Source of the DNA: CAIZGX01 sp044239865
Lineage (GTDB): Bacteria; Bacteroidota; Bacteroidia; Flavobacteriales_D; Sanyastnellaceae
Assembly: GCA_044239865.1 (NCBI GenBank)
Contig: JBIIAO010000001.1
Span: forward strand, 62,001 to 126,000
Direction of reading: 5' to 3'
Length of the DNA: 64,000 nucleotides
Notes under the pieces: model-generated
Seen by the model: the letters and a program-made list of their open reading frames with translations, nothing else
Database searches by the model: none
Told to the model about the DNA's origin: nothing
In this document: positions 17,690 through 26,492 of the stretch, one piece after another
Layout of the letters: each line of letters begins with the position of its first letter
How positions within the stretch are numbered: position 1 is the stretch's first letter
Position numbers and translations under genes: made by a program

Positions 17690-18471
17690 AGCATATGCAA
17701 TTTCCAGAGGTCGTTCAACGAATTCGCTTGCATGTTTTCAGAGAACTGAACGTTGCGGACATACGATTCAAAAACTTCAACATAGTTCGAATCGAAATGT
17801 GTTCCCTGCACAAAAACAGGCAAAGCTGCTAAATCAATTCCATATTGAATACATCCGTTCGCTAAGAAATACAAAATATCTTCGGCCGTATTTCCGGCGT
17901 ATTCATTCAACAACACCAAGGCATTGTTTTTTTCAAGACACAAATAATGTTTTTCCTTTCCCACCCAAAGTGTGGCTTTCGACTGCACCAAACTCGCATG
18001 CGCGCGTTGGCCGGGAAGAAGCAGAGTAGGCAAAGCAAGAATTTCAACGCCAGCAATGAATCTTTCCAAATTCACAACAGACGAATGCGTTGCGAAAACA
18101 ACTACAACATCTTGTTGCGTGTTGAAACGATAAGCCAAGAATTCATTCGATGTTATTTGAGGAAGGTAATTCGCAACTTCATTTTCTTGAAACATAGCCC
18201 TCGGAATAAGATTGAAGGCAAGAGGTTCAACAGATAATATAGTCTTCTTGAAAACCGCGCTGGGCCAATGCTTTTGAAGCCAGGCAACACTTTCTGCGAA
18301 AGGAATACTTTCTCCAATCGGAAACGATTGGTTATGCGTAAATATGACAACGCCATCTTCCGGCTGAGCGAAAGCAATGGAAACAAAGAAAGATTCCAGA
18401 TGCACAGAGGCATGCAGACGAGCGCTGTTCTCTACAACAGCCGTCGGAATTTGAAAGTTTTCAGTGTTCAT
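17680..18471 (-). CDS. DUF3822 family protein
   Basis: A 263-residue cytoplasmic protein with no signal peptide or membrane segment. It matches the Bacteroidota DUF3822 family, known mostly for sitting directly upstream of rsmD. Traits visible here are an ASVHLESFFVSIAFAQP beginning and a central FLAYRFNTQQDVVVVFATHSS segment. The two-lobed pattern of repeated beta-alpha units resembles an actin/Hsp70-like ATPase fold. That is impression only, and no ATP motif is certain. It is the first gene of the DUF3822-rsmD-coaD-thioredoxin-like operon. Confidence 0.85.
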   Translation of the reverse strand: MNTENFQIPTAVVENSARLHASVHLESFFVSIAFAQPEDGVVIFTHNQSFPIGESIPFAESVAWLQKHWPSAVFKKTILSVEPLAFNLIPRAMFQENEVANYLPQITSNEFLAYRFNTQQDVVVVFATHSSVVNLERFIAGVEILALPTLLLPGQRAHASLVQSKATLWVGKEKHYLCLEKNNALVLLNEYAGNTAEDILYFLANGCIQYGIDLAALPVFVQGTHFDSNYVEVFESYVRNVQFSENMQANSLNDLWKLHMLCA

Positions 18472-18555
18472 CTTGAAAAAATACGCATAATTAATTTCTC
18501 AGCTAATTTACATCATTGCCGCGCTTAGTCTTTCTTTGCAAGCGAGAATAAAATC

Positions 18556-20007
18556 ATGAGCCACACCGCATTCGAACAATTACTGTTGCAGAATTTTTCT
18601 TTTGCTCCCACAGCAGGACAAAAGAAACTCTTCTACGCCTTTGCGCGAATGATGTATTCCGAGAAGGCGCGCTTGGCACTTATGATTAAAGGTTATGCGG
18701 GAACCGGAAAGACCACCTGCGTGAAAGCCATGGTAGACGCACTTGCTGAGCATCGCATTAATGCAGTGCTTTTAGCACCAACCGGAAGAGCAGCGAAGGT
18801 TTTGGGAAATTATTCCAACCGAAAAGCCAGCACCATTCACAAGGAAATCTATGTGAAGCGCATGGATCGCAGCGGTCGCGTTTGGTTCGAATTGAGAGAA
18901 AACGAAAACATCGATACGGTTTATTTTGTCGATGAAGCCTCCATGATTGGACAAGACACCGTTATTTTTTCAGAGGATAGTTTCGATGCAGGAAGTTTAC
19001 TCGACGATTTACTTTCTCATGTGTATAGCGGAGAGCGCTGCAGGTTGGTCATTATTGGAGACACGGCACAGCTTCCTCCTGTCGGTTGTCCGTTAAGTCC
19101 AGCGTTAAATATGGAAGGCTTGCGCGACAATTACTCGCTGAACATTGCAGCCATTGAATTGCTTGAAGTCATTCGTCAGAAAGAAGGCTCAGGAATTTTA
19201 ATCAATGCCACTTCCTTGCGCGAACTTATTGTGAGTCAAGGAAACGAATTGCCGCAATTTTCCACCTTGAATTTCAATGACATTCATCGTGTAGACACCG
19301 ACATGCAGCCGGTTGTAGAGGAAGCGTTACAAGAATATGGCATTGAAGATTTGGTCATCATTACTCGTTCCAACAAACGTGCGAATCTGTTCAATCAACA
19401 GGTGCGTTCTAGAATTTTAGGTAACGAAGAAGAGATTAATTCGGGAGACCGAATGATGGTGTTGAAGAACAACTATTTCTGGCTCGATGAAAAAGAATCG
19501 AAGGAAGTGGGTTTCATTGCCAACGGAGATATTTTAAATATTCATCGAATAAAATCATTCGAAGAACGAGGGGCTTTCAGATTCTGCAAGGCCATTGTGA
19601 AAATGGCCGACTACCCTGAAATGCCCGAGATGGAAGTGATACTTTTGTGCACCACCATTTGGGAAGAGTCAGCTCAATTGTCAAAGGCGAAGATGCAAGA
19701 ACTCTGGCAAGTCTGCTCGCTCGATTATCCAGATGCATCCACTGTTGGACAACTTCGAAAACTGCTTCAAAAAGATCCGTATTACAACGCTCTTCATGTG
19801 AAATTCGCTTATGCAATCACATGTCACAAGGCGCAAGGGGGACAATGGCCGTGTGTTTTTGTAGATCAAGGATATCTTACCGATGAGATGGCCGGATTGG
19901 AATTGAATCGCTGGTTTTACACCGCTCTAACACGTGCGCAGAAAGAAGTTTATCTTGTCGGATTTCAAGAAAAATTAATTGTCGAAGAAGAACGGAATTT
20001 ATTTTGA
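18556..20007 (+). CDS. RecD-like ATP-dependent DNA helicase (superfamily 1)
   Basis: A 483-residue SF1B helicase. Motif I is GYAGTGKTTC (about residue 46), motif II is VDEASMIG, motif III is IGDTAQLPPVG, and the C-terminal UvrD-like part has TCHKAQGGQWPCVFVD and YTALTRAQKEVYLVG. It lacks the long N-terminal region of RecD2 and of exonuclease V RecD, so it is the short stand-alone form common in Bacteroidota, probably working in repair or replication restart. Its last 9 nt overlap the convergent TlpA-like gene. No other recombination gene is adjacent. Confidence 0.93.
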   Translation: MSHTAFEQLLLQNFSFAPTAGQKKLFYAFARMMYSEKARLALMIKGYAGTGKTTCVKAMVDALAEHRINAVLLAPTGRAAKVLGNYSNRKASTIHKEIYVKRMDRSGRVWFELRENENIDTVYFVDEASMIGQDTVIFSEDSFDAGSLLDDLLSHVYSGERCRLVIIGDTAQLPPVGCPLSPALNMEGLRDNYSLNIAAIELLEVIRQKEGSGILINATSLRELIVSQGNELPQFSTLNFNDIHRVDTDMQPVVEEALQEYGIEDLVIITRSNKRANLFNQQVRSRILGNEEEINSGDRMMVLKNNYFWLDEKESKEVGFIANGDILNIHRIKSFEERGAFRFCKAIVKMADYPEMPEMEVILLCTTIWEESAQLSKAKMQELWQVCSLDYPDASTVGQLRKLLQKDPYYNALHVKFAYAITCHKAQGGQWPCVFVDQGYLTDEMAGLELNRWFYTALTRAQKEVYLVGFQEKLIVEEERNLF

Positions 20008-21312
20008 AAGCTTGAAGAATAGTTCAATCTCTTCGGGAGATTTAGGCTTAGTTACAATGCGCATATTTTTATCTAGAATGAAGAACGCCGGAGTCTTCGT
20101 TATGCGAAAGTCTTTCGCTCCTTTCGAATCCCAACCTTTCATTCCACATAAATTGGTGAAGGTGAATTCTCTTTCGGTTACCGCTTGTTTCCATGCGTTC
20201 GCATCGTTGTCTACCGAATAACCCACGAAGGCAATTTTCCTTCCAGCATAATCTTTACTCAACTTAGCAATTTTCGGTGCTTCTGTTTTGCAATGGCTAC
20301 ACCAGCTGCTCCAGAAAATGAGTAAGGTGTATTGATTTGAAGCACATGTTTTCTTCAAGTCGAAGGCAACATTGTTCAGGTCGTTTCCGGTGATATTCGG
20401 CGGTGTCTTTCCGACGCCTACACGCTCAATGCTTTCAGCGTTTCGCTTAATGACATTCGAGAAATTATCGTCGCCGCACGATTCGTCGTTGATGAAATTG
20501 TCCATGAGATACAGCGTAATGTTTTCCATTCCACTTTCATAAAATCCAGTGAGCATTTCATTCAATACATACTCATACACACGTTCGTTAGCGTGGGCTT
20601 TTTCGGTAAGAAGCCCAATACAATCAATGAAACCGCTTTCGGTTCCTTTGCTAAACTGACGCATGAAATTTTGAATACGATCATTCAAGACTGTCGTGTG
20701 AACAACACGTGCATCGCTGAAGTTTAGATTATCCCAATATTTTACTTTGTCTTTAGATGGCTCACGTTTCCAATCGATCAATTGCGAAACGAACGATGTT
20801 TTTGTTGTTTGCTTTTCACGCTGAATGCATTCCAATTGGTAAGCATTGAATGACGCTTCAAGATCTGTCAACTCTTTTTCTGCGGTTGAGTCCTTGTCCT
20901 TTTTCCAACGAATGTTCAACGCCTTTTTCTTCTGAGTGAATTCGTTTTCCTTCTTTACATATTCATTCCAAAGAATGTTTCTATTTCCTTTCTTGCATGT
21001 TATACCGCTGTCCCAGCGAGCGCCCTGAATGGCGAGTACTGTTTCTGGTTCAGCATTGTCCATGGCTATAATGGCCATGTTGGAAGGGGTGAGGCCGAGG
21101 GCGTAAAGTCCTTCTCCATAATTTCCTTTGAATATAAAACTGTTGGCTGTTATTGTTGTAGAATCGGCTACATCGAGAGATCTTCCTGTGGTTTTCCAAA
21201 GTCGAATGGATGTCCCGTTGGGGTAGGTGGCAGTTCCAGAAATGACATGAGATTGGGCAAAAGCCGCAACGCTGCAGAGGAGTATCGAAAGGGCGAATAG
21301 TATTTTTCTCAT
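19999..21312 (-). CDS. TlpA-like thiol-disulfide protein with DUF4369-like domain
   Basis: A 437-residue periplasmic or surface protein with a signal peptide ending at AFAQ (residue 20). Residues about 22-115 form a DUF4369-like beta domain (ISGTATYPNGTSIRLW...), followed by a helical region. From about residue 305 there is a thioredoxin-like domain with the redox motif SSWCSHCKTEAPKI and a TKTPAFFILD cis-Pro loop. Proteins of this design are widespread in Bacteroidota and are thought to reduce disulfides outside the cytoplasm. Its promoter probably uses TATTTTTG at 21336-21329. Unlike the related protein at 15211-16695, it keeps both cysteines. Confidence 0.9.
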   Translation of the reverse strand: MRKILFALSILLCSVAAFAQSHVISGTATYPNGTSIRLWKTTGRSLDVADSTTITANSFIFKGNYGEGLYALGLTPSNMAIIAMDNAEPETVLAIQGARWDSGITCKKGNRNILWNEYVKKENEFTQKKKALNIRWKKDKDSTAEKELTDLEASFNAYQLECIQREKQTTKTSFVSQLIDWKREPSKDKVKYWDNLNFSDARVVHTTVLNDRIQNFMRQFSKGTESGFIDCIGLLTEKAHANERVYEYVLNEMLTGFYESGMENITLYLMDNFINDESCGDDNFSNVIKRNAESIERVGVGKTPPNITGNDLNNVAFDLKKTCASNQYTLLIFWSSWCSHCKTEAPKIAKLSKDYAGRKIAFVGYSVDNDANAWKQAVTEREFTFTNLCGMKGWDSKGAKDFRITKTPAFFILDKNMRIVTKPKSPEEIELFFKLSK

Positions 21313-21328
21313 CGTGAAATTTCTAAAA

Positions 21329-21357
21329 CAAAAATAACACCAACTTTAATAGCTTTG
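21329..21357. promoter_or_regulatory. Divergent -7 boxes for the TlpA-like and 174-residue genes
   Basis: Minus-strand TATTTTTG (21336-21329) faces the gene starting at 21312 and plus-strand TAGCTTTG (21350-21357) precedes the ATG at 21365 by 7 nt. Both match TAnnTTTG. No clear TTTG -33 element is visible for either. Confidence 0.5.
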
Positions 21358-21364
21358 TTCGGTT

Positions 21365-21889
21365 ATGCGAGAATCTATTCTTTTAAAGTACGATGTGGCC
21401 ACTGAAGAGGAGCTAGAAGAGTTCCTTTACAACGCTGCATTTGAGGAGGCGAAGCTCTTTCGTTCGCGCATGGGGGTTCGTTTGCTGCGCCGGAAGCATC
21501 TGAAGAAAATTGAAGAATGGTCAACCGATATTACGTTCGGATTGAATGTGGAAGAGGTTAAGTTGTCTCAGGCAATGTGGGTTGAAGGAACATCGTGGTT
21601 AGAGAATCTGCGTGCTTTGGAAGCAGCGATGAGTCTTGGATTCAGACAGGTCTTTCAGGCGAGCGGGGTATATGAGATGCACTTTGCGTTGGAAGGGTTG
21701 GAGCGAGCCGTGACCACTTGGGAAGATTTCTTATTGAAGTCAGATTTAAAGTTGTTGGAAGAACCGGTTCACTCGAGAGAAGAATTGAACACAGCAGAAG
21801 CTATTCAATTTTTGTTGAAGGGGGAAGAGGCGAGTGCTTTGAAATTATTGCGAAAGGAAAAAACAAGGCTAAGTGCCTTCATTAAATAA
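21365..21889 (+). CDS. Conserved hypothetical protein, mostly helical
   Basis: A 174-residue cytoplasmic protein that I do not recognise. It has no signal peptide or membrane helix and only scattered glycine. The composition is rich in Glu, Leu and Lys and looks all-alpha. The N-terminus MRESILLKYDVATEEELEEF and the closing segment on LLRKEKTRLSAFIK show helix-like periodicity. It lies 43 nt upstream of the RND exporter gene in the same direction and may be cotranscribed with it. A regulatory or accessory role for the exporter is only a guess. Confidence 0.75.
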   Translation: MRESILLKYDVATEEELEEFLYNAAFEEAKLFRSRMGVRLLRRKHLKKIEEWSTDITFGLNVEEVKLSQAMWVEGTSWLENLRALEAAMSLGFRQVFQASGVYEMHFALEGLERAVTTWEDFLLKSDLKLLEEPVHSREELNTAEAIQFLLKGEEASALKLLRKEKTRLSAFIK

Positions 21890-21932
21890 TGGGTTGTAGA
21901 AAACCTTTTCGAATGAAGTTTGTTGGAAGAGT

Positions 21933-24200
21933 ATGAAAATGTCTGATGTTCGAATTTCTTGGCTTTCCATAGCATTCATTGCTTTGGGAACCATGACTTC
22001 CATATACTTGATTTCACAATTGAAGTTCGATTATGATTTCGAAGACTTTTTCCCGAAGAACGATCCTGAAACCGAATATTTCTTAGAATTCCGAAAGTCA
22101 TTCGAAACAGACAACGACTTCTTCATTGTTGCACTTGAAAACGAAGGAAGCATTTTCGATTCTACTTTTCTTTCTCACGTTGATTCGTTGACGAAAAAAT
22201 TACAAGCCATTCCAAATGTGGAAGAATGTGTGGGTCCGACTTCGTTAATGACCTATGCCTTAGATCCCCTGTTCGGCGGGGTATTTGAAACGCCCTTGCT
22301 TTCTGCGAATTCAGTTCAATCGTTCAAGCAAGATTCCGTGAGCATTTGGAATTCGCCATCATACGTAGGCGTCTTTTTCGGAACGAACGGAAAGTCGGTG
22401 GCCATTAACATGAAGCATACGCAAATGTTAAGCAAGGAAAAGTGCGACGAACTTTCAAAGAACATTCAAGACGAAGTCAATAAATTTCAATTTAAAAAAT
22501 CGCACGTCATTGGTCGCGCGCTAGGCCAGACGCTTTATGTAGAGCTCATGATCAAAGAATTGGTGCTCTTCATTTCAATCAGTTTAGTATTAACCACCAT
22601 CTTCTTGTTCATCGCATTCCGAAGCGGCTGGGGAATCATTATTCCAACAACGGTGGTGCTGTTGAGCATTATCTGGACGCTCGGATTCTTGAAGATCATG
22701 GGCAAAGATTTAGATCTAATGCTCACTGTCCTGCCCACGATTCTCTTTGTAGTTGGAATGAGCGACTCTGTGCACGTCCTCACGAAATACATGCAAGAAC
22801 TCCGAAAAGGGAAGGAGAAGATTGAAGCCATTCGTTATGCGTTTAAGAGCATTCGTTTGGCCACTTTCTTAACTGCATTAACGACGGCGATCGGATTTTT
22901 CACTTTGGTGTTTTCGAACATTCAACCGATTTCTGATTTTGGAATTTACACAGCTGTTGGAGTGCTCTTGGCCTACGGACTGACCTATACGCTTCTTCCA
23001 GCCATATTGATTTTAGGTAAGCCCAAACGCATGAACGACTTCGCGATGTCAGATGATTTTTGGACATCGAAATTACACAACGGTTTTATGTGGGTGCTTC
23101 GCAAGCGGAAGACGATTTGGATTAGTGGAATTGTCGTGCTTGGATTAAGCGCTTGGGGAATTTCAACCATTGTGGTAGACAACAAGATGTTGGAAGACCT
23201 AAAAGACGACCATGTGTTGAAGCAAGAATTTTCTTTCATGGAAAAGGAATTCGCGGGTTGTCGTCCGTTTGAATTGGGCATTATTATGCCGAGTGATTCT
23301 GCCATTCAATCGGTGAAAGTGTTGAAGCAATTAGACACGTTGGAATTGTATTTGCGCAATGAATACGGAGTAGGAGCCATGCTCGGATATGCACAATTGG
23401 TAAAGGAAGCGAACAAGACATTGAATTTCGGAATGGAAGAATATTATGTCATTCCAGACAGTCTGAAAGAGATCAGAGCCATTGAAGAATTGTTGCAGCA
23501 AGGACCCATTGCTCGCGCAACAGGAATGGCCTACAACGACAGCACCCGAACCCTTCGCATTAGCGGAAAGGTTGGAGATATTGGAAGACTTCATTTCGAT
23601 TCATGCAATCAAAAGTTACTTGCGTTCATGGATCAAAATTGTCCCGATTTATCGAATCGAAAAATCACCGGAACGGCTCATTTGATTGACGTGAACAATC
23701 GTAGCTTAATCGAGAACACTGTTTGGGATTTGCTCATCAGTGTGTTGGTGATTGGAATCATTATGGGCATTGTCTACAAGTCTTGGCGAATGATTCCGCT
23801 GACTATTCTTCCGAATTTATTTCCGTTGTTGATTGTTGCTGGAATCATGGGATTCACGGGCATTCCGTTGAAAGTGAGTACCAGTATCATCTTCAACATA
23901 GCCTTTGGAATTGCGGTAGATGATACGATACATTTCTTAGCTCGAGTGCGCAGTTTATTGGGTGAAGGCTTAAGCGTGAACTACGCCGTGAAGCGCACCT
24001 TCCTCACAACAGGAAAGGCCATGATTGTCACCACACTCATCCTAAGCGGCGGCTTCCTCACCTTAATCTTCAGCGACTTCCTCGGCACGCATTACATAGG
24101 TCTTCTCGTAAGCTTAACGCTATTCATTGCGTTGTTCGCGGAGTTGTTGTTTTCGCCGTTGATTGTGATGTTTTTTTACAGACAAGTTAAGAAAGGGTAG
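21933..24200 (+). CDS. RND/MMPL-family transporter (HAE3-like)
   Basis: A 755-residue inner membrane protein made of two similar halves. Each half has one helix, a large periplasmic loop (about residues 35-205 and 410-585) and a five-helix bundle. The helix patterns VLPTILFVVGMSDSVHVLTK and FNIAFGIAVDDTIHFLARV match the RND superfamily helix 4, with the acidic residues that relay protons. The size, smaller than AcrB, fits the hydrophobe/amphiphile exporter-3 group and MmpL/SSD-type lipid transporters. No membrane-fusion partner is adjacent. Microhairpin string 2 starts directly at its stop codon. Confidence 0.92.
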   Translation: MKMSDVRISWLSIAFIALGTMTSIYLISQLKFDYDFEDFFPKNDPETEYFLEFRKSFETDNDFFIVALENEGSIFDSTFLSHVDSLTKKLQAIPNVEECVGPTSLMTYALDPLFGGVFETPLLSANSVQSFKQDSVSIWNSPSYVGVFFGTNGKSVAINMKHTQMLSKEKCDELSKNIQDEVNKFQFKKSHVIGRALGQTLYVELMIKELVLFISISLVLTTIFLFIAFRSGWGIIIPTTVVLLSIIWTLGFLKIMGKDLDLMLTVLPTILFVVGMSDSVHVLTKYMQELRKGKEKIEAIRYAFKSIRLATFLTALTTAIGFFTLVFSNIQPISDFGIYTAVGVLLAYGLTYTLLPAILILGKPKRMNDFAMSDDFWTSKLHNGFMWVLRKRKTIWISGIVVLGLSAWGISTIVVDNKMLEDLKDDHVLKQEFSFMEKEFAGCRPFELGIIMPSDSAIQSVKVLKQLDTLELYLRNEYGVGAMLGYAQLVKEANKTLNFGMEEYYVIPDSLKEIRAIEELLQQGPIARATGMAYNDSTRTLRISGKVGDIGRLHFDSCNQKLLAFMDQNCPDLSNRKITGTAHLIDVNNRSLIENTVWDLLISVLVIGIIMGIVYKSWRMIPLTILPNLFPLLIVAGIMGFTGIPLKVSTSIIFNIAFGIAVDDTIHFLARVRSLLGEGLSVNYAVKRTFLTTGKAMIVTTLILSGGFLTLIFSDFLGTHYIGLLVSLTLFIALFAELLFSPLIVMFFYRQVKKG

Positions 24201-24202
24201 GA

Positions 24203-24492
24203 ACTGCGTAATCAGAAAATCGTAGATTTTATTCCTACTTCGTAATTCCTACTTCGTAATTCCTACTTCGTAATTCCTACTTCGTAATTCCTACTTCGTA
24301 ATTCCTACTTCGTAATTCCTACTTCGTAATTATCCAACAACAAAGTTCCAATTATGAAATAGGAATAAATTCGAAGAATTTCCAATTATGAAATAGGAAT
24401 AAAACTGAAAGTTTTCCAATTACGCAGTTCCTTGGATCGCTTGCGATTTATTCGCAGAATTGATCACGAAGTGATTGATCACCGAAGGTGAT
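24203..24492. repeat. Microhairpin string 2 (19 hairpins)
   Basis: The string begins 3 nt after the exporter stop with AC-TGC-GT (24203), then AAAATC-GTA-GATTTT (24216-24230). Seven perfect copies of TAC-TTC-GTA follow at a 14-bp period (24236-24328, spacer ATTCC). Next come AAC-AAA-GTT (24339), TAT-GAA-ATA (24353), AAATTC-GAA-GAATTT (24367), TAT-GAA-ATA (24387), AAAACT-GAA-AGTTTT (24401) and AC-GCA-GT (24422). The last four are ATCGC-TT-GCGAT (24436), ATTC-GCA-GAAT (24450), ATCAC-GAA-GTGAT (24463) and ATCACC-GAA-GGTGAT (24478-24492). Middle spacers are mostly CCAAT or GGAAT, and the last ones are TG. It fills most of the 327-nt gap before the first SUMF1 gene. Confidence 0.92.
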
Positions 24493-24527
24493 GTGAACTT
24501 TATTATATTTACTTAAACTTCGTTTAA

Positions 24528-25262
24528 ATGAAACATTTAGTCGCCGCAATACTATTTTTTATCGGAACAGCTGAATCTGCTGTTGCACAAAAAGATCTCT
24601 TGAATCACGAAATGGTTTTTGTTGAAGGTGGTACTTTTCAATTGGGAAGCGAAACAGGAGAGTATGATCAACGCCCTGTCCACACTGTAATTTTAAGTTC
24701 ATTCAACATAGGTAAATTCGAAGTCACGCAAGCCCAATGGAAAGCTATAATGGGAAGCAATCCAAGTTATTTCAAAGATTGTGATCAGTGCCCTGTAGAG
24801 CAGGTGTCTTGGAATGATGTGCAGGATTTTATTCGAAAGCTTAATGCGCAAACAGGTAAGAATTATCGTCTTCCAACCGAAGCGGAATGGGAATATGCAG
24901 CCAAGGGAGGCAAGAGTAGCAAGGGTTATACCTACAGTGGGTCAAACGACTTAAATTCTGTGGCTTGGAATTCAGAAAACAGTGGATTTAAAACGCATGC
25001 AGTCGGAGGCAAGCAAGCCAACGAATTGGGTGTCTACGACATGACTGGCAATGTTTGGGAATGGTGTTCCGACTGGTACGGCACATACAACAGCTACAGT
25101 GAGACAAATCCAACGGGTGCTTCATTGGGTAAGGCCCGTGTGCTTCGCGGTGGCAGGGGGGACGACGGTGCTTACTACTGTCGCTCTGCGTTTCGGTATG
25201 GGAACTTTCCAGACTACTGGTTCAGCGACTACGGGTTCCGGCTTGTTTTGCCTGTTGATTAA
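24528..25262 (+). CDS. Secreted SUMF1/FGE-fold protein 1
   Basis: A 244-residue exported protein (signal peptide ending AVAQ at residue 21) with one formylglycine-generating-enzyme-like domain. Family marks are FVEGGTFQLGS, RPVHTVILSSF, EVTQAQWKAIMG, the insert KDCDQCPVEQVSW, YRLPTEAEWEYAA, MTGNVWEWCSDW and VLRGGRG. True aerobic FGE has two active-site cysteines in the segment after RGG. Only one (YYCRSAFR) is found here, so sulfatase activation is unlikely and the domain may serve binding. It is the first of three tandem paralogues and comes directly after microhairpin string 2. Confidence 0.92.
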   Translation: MKHLVAAILFFIGTAESAVAQKDLLNHEMVFVEGGTFQLGSETGEYDQRPVHTVILSSFNIGKFEVTQAQWKAIMGSNPSYFKDCDQCPVEQVSWNDVQDFIRKLNAQTGKNYRLPTEAEWEYAAKGGKSSKGYTYSGSNDLNSVAWNSENSGFKTHAVGGKQANELGVYDMTGNVWEWCSDWYGTYNSYSETNPTGASLGKARVLRGGRGDDGAYYCRSAFRYGNFPDYWFSDYGFRLVLPVD

Positions 25263-25366
25263 TTACCTTGTTGCCAAAAATGGAATAAGTTTGTCATAAT
25301 TTCTGTTTTTATCTAACAAGTAATTCCCTTGTTTTTTTAAATTGTTTTTAATAAAAATACATTCAA

Positions 25367-26470
25367 ATGAAATATTTGATTTTAATAATGTTGTTTTTTA
25401 GTGGAATAATAGGAACAGCTGGAGCTCAAGAATCCCTTCTGAGACATGAAATGATTTTTGTCGAAGGGGGCACTTTTCAGATGGGAAGTAATTCTATTGA
25501 AGAAAATCAGAAGCCTGTTCACTCGGTGACATTAAGTGCCTTCAATATTGGAAAATATGAAGTCACCCAAGCCCAATGGAAAGCTGTAATGGGAAGTAAT
25601 CCAAGTTATTTCAAAGATTGTGATCAGTGCCCTGTTGAGCAGGTGTCTTGGGATGATGTGCATGATTTTATTCGAAAGTTAAATGCTAAAACAGGCAAGA
25701 GATACTACCGTTTGCCCACAGAGGCAGAATGGGAATACGCGGCCAGAGGAGGCAAGAATAGCAATGGATATGCATACTCTGGCTCAAACGATTTGGATTC
25801 CGTTGCATGGTATACCAACAACCGCGGGCATGAGACTCATGCTGTGGGCAGCAAACAAGCCAACGAATTAGGTATTTACGATATGACCGGCAATGTTAAT
25901 GAGTGGTGTTCCGATTGGCGCGGCCCATACAACAGCTACAATGAGACAAATCCAACAGGTGCTTCATCGGCTTTAGCCCGTGTGCTTCGCGGAGGTAGTT
26001 TGATGAGCGATCCGATCGAATGTCTAACTGCGTTTCGGGATGGGAACATTCCAGATTACAGTAGCTTTTGGAGCGGGTTCCGTCTTGTTCTTCCAATCGA
26101 AGATCAGCCGAAAGCGGTGAATCAATCAAACACAATTGAGATTGTAAAAGAATGGGTGCCCTACTATGCTGAACAACTAGCCGAATTTCCTGGAGGAGAG
26201 ATCGTCATATTGAATTTTATTTCAGAAAATATAGTCTATCCAGAAGCTCCTGCTGAAAATGAAATATTAAGGAGGGTGATTGTGAAATTTGATGTTGAAA
26301 TCGATGGGACAGTTGGAAACATAACAATAGAAGGAGGAGTCCCGGGAGGACATTTATTGGAACAAGCTGTAATAGACGTGTGCAAACAATTACCAAAGTT
26401 CAAACCGGCTATGCAGAATGGTAAGCCGATAAAGTCTTATTTTTTATTGCCGATAAATTTCAAAATCTAA
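25367..26470 (+). CDS. Secreted SUMF1/FGE-fold protein 2 fused to a TonB C-terminal-like domain
   Basis: A 367-residue exported protein with a signal peptide ending AGAQ. Residues about 26-245 are a SUMF1 domain very close to that of the upstream paralogue (EVTQAQWKAVMGSNPSYF, CDQCPVEQVSW, LPTEAEWEYAARGG, MTGNVNEWCSDW). A C-terminal stretch of about 100 residues (FPGGEIVILNFI...VIVKFDVEIDGTVGNI...LPKFKPAMQNGKPIKSYFL) matches the TonB C-terminal fold. That fusion is absent from the two neighbours. Only one Cys lies in the FGE active-site segment (IECLTAFR). A 104-nt gap separates it from the first paralogue. Confidence 0.9.
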   Translation: MKYLILIMLFFSGIIGTAGAQESLLRHEMIFVEGGTFQMGSNSIEENQKPVHSVTLSAFNIGKYEVTQAQWKAVMGSNPSYFKDCDQCPVEQVSWDDVHDFIRKLNAKTGKRYYRLPTEAEWEYAARGGKNSNGYAYSGSNDLDSVAWYTNNRGHETHAVGSKQANELGIYDMTGNVNEWCSDWRGPYNSYNETNPTGASSALARVLRGGSLMSDPIECLTAFRDGNIPDYSSFWSGFRLVLPIEDQPKAVNQSNTIEIVKEWVPYYAEQLAEFPGGEIVILNFISENIVYPEAPAENEILRRVIVKFDVEIDGTVGNITIEGGVPGGHLLEQAVIDVCKQLPKFKPAMQNGKPIKSYFLLPINFKI

Positions 26471-26492
26471 CACCGCAGGTTTGATCGAATAA

